Made by a program: the position numbers and the translations under genes. Of a stretch of DNA of 64,000 nt, positions 58,789 to 64,000 are shown one piece after another. The notes under the pieces were generated by a model. That model was given only the letters and a program-made list of their open reading frames with translations. It was not told the origin of the DNA and ran no database searches. The stretch is from Cupriavidus phytohabitans (lineage in GTDB: Bacteria > Pseudomonadota > Gammaproteobacteria > Burkholderiales > Burkholderiaceae): assembly GCF_000426345.1 (NCBI RefSeq), contig NZ_AUFE01000005.1, positions 162,529 to 226,528 on the forward strand. Direction: 5' to 3'. Every line of letters starts with the position of its first letter. Position 1 is the stretch's first letter.

Positions 58789-59121
58789 TCAGTGTGCGCT
58801 CGTCTTCGAAAAGAGCTGAATCACCGCGACGCCGGCAATAATCAGGCTGATCCCCAGGCAAGCCGCCAGATCGGGAATCTGCCGGTACAGTACTACCGCA
58901 ATCAGCGTCACCAGCACGATTCCGGCCCCGCTCCAGATTGCATACGCGATTCCTACCGGCACGGTGCGCATCACCATCATCAGCAGCCAGAACGCCGCCA
59001 CATAGCCGCCCATCACCAGGACGCTGGGCATGAGCCGCGTAAATCCTTGCGAGGCCTTCAGGCTGCTGGTGGCGATGACTTCGGCGACGATCGCGAGGGC
59101 GAGGAGCAGGTATCCGTTCAT
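58789..59121 (-). CDS. Small multidrug resistance (SMR) family transporter
   Basis: 110 residues with four membrane helices, normal for EmrE/SugE-type proteins that work as antiparallel dimers and exchange protons for cations. E14 in ALAIVAEVIATSSLKAS is the essential membrane glutamate. YAIWSGAGIVLVTLIAVVLY in helix 3 is closer to EmrE-type than Gdx-type sequences. The ATG at 59121 (MNGYLLLALA) is preferred. The substrate is not known. Confidence 0.92.
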   Translation of the reverse strand: MNGYLLLALAIVAEVIATSSLKASQGFTRLMPSVLVMGGYVAAFWLLMMVMRTVPVGIAYAIWSGAGIVLVTLIAVVLYRQIPDLAACLGISLIIAGVAVIQLFSKTSAH

Positions 59122-59374
59122 GGATGGGCTGGAAAGTGGGGGCGGCAAGGCGCCAAACCGGCATCTTAGCCTCGGCGCCATGTTGCGCCAAAGCCGCGTC
59201 CCTCCATTGCGGTGGTTGTGCGAAGCGGCAATGCGGTTTTGAATAGAGCAAATACAGAACAAGGCGGCCCCCCTCGGGCGTGCTTTACCAGGCAGTCGCG
59301 GTATTTGAGGCCTGACCAAGCCGGCACGAACCCTACGATGCCGGCGGCTGGCTTTTTGGGGCAAGGGGAGCGGC

Positions 59375-59884
59375 ATGAATCACACCGGCATCGAGGACAC
59401 GGCCGTCTGGCCGACGACGCAGTTCGGGGATCCGGCGCCGGAGCCGGACGCGACGCCATGGCAGGACACCATCGCCGCGGCGGACCATGCGCTGGAAGAA
59501 GCCACGCGCATCCATCGCGGCGTGCAGCACAACCTGAAGCTGATTCAGGAAGTCCGGTCACTGCGTGAAGAGCTGCGCAAGGCCCATGCGGAAATCGACC
59601 GCTACCGGGGCATGCATGCGCGGGTGGTGGTCGGCATGCGCCAGCTGGAAGACGACCACACCGGGGCGATGAGCCGGCTCAAGGCAGATAACGAGATGCT
59701 GCTGGTGCGCCACCGGGTCTACAAGCTGATGGCCGAGCACTACGCCCGCATGGCATTGAGGCTGGACCCGCAGACCTTCGCCACGCACCGCGACCGCGTG
59801 CTGCAGCACATCCTGTTCCAGCGCCGCAAGGGCGTGCCGCCGGATACGGTCAGCGCCGCCGACGTCGCCTTCCTGATGCTGTAG
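59375..59884 (+). CDS. Coiled-coil protein of unknown function
   Basis: 169 residues. Heptad-like, charged segments from about 45 to 115 (LKLIQEVRSLREELRKAHAE, MRQLEDDHTGAMSRLKADNE) predict a coiled coil. The N-terminus is acidic and Pro-rich, and the C-terminus ends DVAFLML. AAGGGGAGCGGC precedes the ATG. No signal peptide, no recognised family. Confidence 0.7.
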   Translation: MNHTGIEDTAVWPTTQFGDPAPEPDATPWQDTIAAADHALEEATRIHRGVQHNLKLIQEVRSLREELRKAHAEIDRYRGMHARVVVGMRQLEDDHTGAMSRLKADNEMLLVRHRVYKLMAEHYARMALRLDPQTFATHRDRVLQHILFQRRKGVPPDTVSAADVAFLML

Positions 59885-59900
59885 GCGCCCGCGGGAGCGC

Positions 59901-60385
59901 TCAGGCCGCGCGCGGGCGCAGCACGTAGAGCGCCAGCATGCCGCCGACCACGCCCCAGAACGCCGAGCCGATACCAGCCAGGACCATGCCCGAGGCGGTG
60001 ATCATGAAGGTCAGCAGCGCGGCTTCGCGCTCGGCCGGCGTCTGCATGGCAACGGTCAGGCCGTTGGCGATCGAGCCCAGCAGCGCGAACGCAGTGACGC
60101 CGACCACCAGCGCCTTCGGGAACGCGGCGAACAGCGCGGCAATGCTCGCGGCCAGTGTGCCCGCCACCAGGTAGCCGATGCCGCAGACCACTGCGGCGGT
60201 ATAGCGGCGGTGGCGATCCGGGTCGGCCTGCGGGCCGGTGCAGATGGCGGCCGTGATCGCCGCCAGGTTGATGCCGTGCGAGCCGAACGGCGCCAGCGCG
60301 GCCGACGCCAGCCCGGTTACCGTGATCAGGCGCGAGGCCGGCACGTGGTAGCCGTCGGCGCGCAGGACCGCCAGCCCGGGCCTGG
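59901..60385 (-). pseudogene. C-terminal remnant of benE (benzoate/H+ symporter)
   Basis: The C-terminal ~160 residues of a BenE-type transporter are intact: PGLAVLRADGYHVPASRLIT, then FGSHGINLAAITAAICTGPQ and the last helices. A full BenE has about 400 residues; the missing part would lie where the next gene ends. The frame stays open across the junction but loses BenE similarity at about 60385, next to the stop of the binding-protein gene. A deletion has fused the two loci. Translation from 60344 would give only about four helices. Confidence 0.7.
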
Positions 60386-60390
60386 CCGCG

Positions 60391-61389
60391 TCAGTCCGCC
60401 ACCTTGTCGCTCGGGAACTTGAACGAGTCGCGCAGCAGGTAGCTCATCGGGATATCGAGCCGGATGCCGTGCGGCGGGATCGGTGCCTGGAACCACTTGC
60501 GGTACAGCCGCTGCGTGTCCTGGTCGTAGATCGAGGCCACCAGCGTCTTGTCGGCCAGCTGCTTGAAGGCCGTGTCTTGGCGCGACAGCATGATGGCGTA
60601 GGGCTCGATGGTGAGCAGGTCGCCGGTGACGCGGTAGTCGTCCGGGCGTGCCGCGTTGGCGCGCAGGCCATAGAGCAGCACGTCATCCATCACGAAGGCA
60701 TCGGCCTTGCCGGCCTCGACCATGGCGAAGGCCTGGGCGTGGTCCCTGGCCTCGACCAGCCGCAGCTGCAGCGCGCCGGATTCATCCATCTTGCGCAGCG
60801 TGGCCAGCGGCGTGGTGCCGGTGGTCGAGACCACGGTCTTGCCGCGCAGGTCCGGCCACTTGTTGATCCCCGATGCCGCCTTGACCAGCATGCGGCTGCC
60901 GGCGATGTAGTGCGGGATGGTGAAGGCGACCTGCTCGCGCCGCTCGCGGTTGTTGGTGGTGGAGCCGCATTCCAGGTCGGCCTTGCCCTCGACGATGGCC
61001 GGGATGCGGCTGGCGGGCGTGACCGGCACCCAGTCCACGCGCAGCGACGGCAGCTTCAGCGCGCTGCGCACGGCGTCGGCGACCTTCAGGCACAGGTCGA
61101 CGGCATAGCCGACCGGCTTGCCGTCGGCGACGAAGGAGAACGGGACCGAGCTTTCGCGGTGGGCGATGCGGATGGCGCCGGTCTGCCGGATCCGGCGCAT
61201 CACCGGCGCGCCGTCGGACGGCGCGGTGGCGGCAGGGTCGTTGGTTGCGGTAGTGGCGGTAGTGGCGGCGGATGGTGCCGGCATGGCCGCGGCCAGCAGT
61301 GCCACCACCAGCGCGGCCAAGGCAGGACATGACAAGACGGGCGCGCGCTTCCCGCAGGAAGGCAGGCGCCCCGGACCCGGATCGGACAT
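60391..61389 (-). CDS. Periplasmic amino-acid-type substrate-binding protein
   Basis: 332 residues. Signal peptide near the N-terminus (VLSCPALAALVVALLAAAMP), then an Ala/Thr-rich linker and a type II periplasmic-binding fold like GltI: AIRIAHRESSVPFSFVADGK, KADLECGSTTNNRERREQV, GKTVVSTTGTTPLATL and KADAFVMDDVLLYGL. It probably delivers glutamate, aspartate or a related amino acid. No permease or ATPase partner is adjacent, and the downstream side is broken by a benE remnant, so it may be an orphan. Start at 61389 (MSDPGPGRL) after GGGGG. Confidence 0.85.
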   Translation of the reverse strand: MSDPGPGRLPSCGKRAPVLSCPALAALVVALLAAAMPAPSAATTATTATNDPAATAPSDGAPVMRRIRQTGAIRIAHRESSVPFSFVADGKPVGYAVDLCLKVADAVRSALKLPSLRVDWVPVTPASRIPAIVEGKADLECGSTTNNRERREQVAFTIPHYIAGSRMLVKAASGINKWPDLRGKTVVSTTGTTPLATLRKMDESGALQLRLVEARDHAQAFAMVEAGKADAFVMDDVLLYGLRANAARPDDYRVTGDLLTIEPYAIMLSRQDTAFKQLADKTLVASIYDQDTQRLYRKWFQAPIPPHGIRLDIPMSYLLRDSFKFPSDKVAD

Positions 61390-61711
61390 GTAACCCCCGT
61401 ACAAAAATGACTGGAACCGGCGCGGCGGCGGCCGAAGGGCAACCACCCATTCCGTCTTCAGGCCGGCTGTGGCTCCGGCTCTGCGTTGTCTTGTTTGTCG
61501 TGCCGGCACACCGGGTGCAGGACAAGCCATTGTTCCACGCGGGGCCGGGTGCGGACAACTGCGGGCACACCAGGCGTGCCCGGCGAGCAACGCCCCGGCG
61601 CACCCGGGTTGACGGGACTTTCCCTTACGGAGTTGTCCGACTGGAGCGGGACAGGGCGCATTGATATTCTGCTTGCGTGCCTTGTGAGCAGGGCACCGAG
61701 GAGAGACTCTT
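61390..61711. other. Intergenic region
   Basis: No supported gene. It precedes an orphan terminator; TATTCT at 61665-61670 is a possible -10 box for a short transcript. Confidence 0.35.
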
Positions 61712-61740
61712 GGGCCCGCAGTGCGCGGGCCCTTCTTTTT
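61712..61740 (+). terminator. Orphan terminator upstream of the ABC-F gene
   Basis: GGGCCCGC (61712-61719) pairs with GCGGGCCC (61725-61732), followed by TTCTTTTT. No coding gene on the + strand ends here; a small RNA is possible. Confidence 0.7.
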
Positions 61741-61779
61741 GAGCCGCCTGCCCGGAGCCGCCTGTCGGCCGCGGTCGTC

Positions 61780-61785
61780 TACAAT
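61780..61785 (+). promoter_or_regulatory. -10 box TACAAT before the ABC-F gene
   Basis: CTACAATGCGGG about 75 bases before the ATG; same hexamer as at rpsU, dnaG and rpoD. Confidence 0.45.
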
Positions 61786-61859
61786 GCGGGCTGCCGCGCC
61801 ATGCCCGGCAACCATCCCCGTCCCATCCGGCCCCGTCTTTCCATTCGTCGTCTTTTCCC

Positions 61860-63788
<1,929 letters not shown>

Positions 63789-63849
63789 GGGGAAGGGGTT
63801 CGGGTTGGGAAGCTGCTTTGTCGCCGTTAGTGACATGCTGTCGGCTGTT

Positions 63850-64000
63850 GGTTCCGCCGGACCTATCCGGAATTTTGTGTACGAGGCATATCATGGAGGT
63901 AATGACCATGGATATGCCAATGAAGAAGAAACGTACAGTGGCGTCTCAGGCAGCGGCCCGCGGGCCGCTGCCGGCTTTGCCTGAGGGCTTGCTGGATGAG
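63850..64000 (+). mobile_element. Left end of an insertion sequence, IS256-like (cut by window)
   Basis: The block GGACCTATCCGGAATTTTGT (63869-63888) resembles the terminal inverted repeats of IS256-family elements. A transposase start follows. The exact left boundary and the target duplication cannot be set without the right end. Confidence 0.55.
63908..64000 (+). CDS. IS256-type transposase, N-terminus only
   Basis: 31 codons before the window ends. MDMPMKKKRTVASQAAARG then PLPALPEGLLDE resembles the N-terminus of IS256-family transposases of Ralstonia and Cupriavidus. GGAGGT lies seven bases before the ATG at 63908; other in-frame ATGs exist at 63893, 63902 and 63914. The catalytic DDE residues lie outside the window. 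Confidence 0.6.
   Translation, partial: MDMPMKKKRTVASQAAARGPLPALPEGLLDE

Overview
The window reads as chromosomal DNA of a high-GC betaproteobacterium of the order Burkholderiales, most likely Cupriavidus or a close relative. This rests on gene order (xseB-ispA-dxs, rpsU-yqeY-dnaG-rpoD-tRNA-Ile), on protein sequences recalled from that genus, and on extended -10 promoters of the form TGnTACAAT. No database search was possible.

Layout. 1-9 kb: a cut-off Rieske oxygenase, the isoprenoid operon xseB-ispA-dxs, folE2, tsaD and a flavoprotein. 8-14 kb: the macromolecular synthesis block rpsU, yqeY, dnaG, rpoD and tRNA-Ile(CAU). 14-15.5 kb: a gene-poor stretch with a broken tctC-like gene and a candidate 36-residue membrane protein. 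15.8-31.4 kb: housekeeping genes (rhlE-type helicase, gluQ, LysR/pirin pair, cobD-like, rsgA with an M48 protease, orn, AEC carrier, mog-darP, pmbA, ilvA, thyA-folA). 31.5-37.3 kb: a TerC-family gene behind a yybP-ykoY manganese riboswitch, egtD-egtB and a second DEAD-box helicase with a long leader.

38.1-58.0 kb is the notable part. Seven short genes encode small proteins that share a 25-26 residue double-glycine leader. They lie in three transcription units, each led by a close match to a sigma-54 (-24/-12) promoter. The same locus encodes a complete exporter: an outer-membrane factor, an HlyD-type adaptor, a cytosolic parvulin and a peptidase-C39 ABC transporter with tandem cyclic-nucleotide-binding domains. 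It also encodes a sigma-54 activator, a transmembrane Ser/Thr kinase, a twin-FHA membrane protein, a PP2C phosphatase, a secreted SUMF1-like protein and two DUF4399 proteins. I infer one phospho-regulated, sigma-54-driven system that processes and secretes Cys-poor, Asn/Gln-rich small proteins. I do not recognise it as a described system.

58.3-64 kb: tRNA-Arg(CCU), a small lipoprotein, an SMR transporter, a coiled-coil protein, a truncated benE remnant beside a periplasmic binding protein, an ABC-F ATPase, and the start of an IS256-type transposase cut by the window end.
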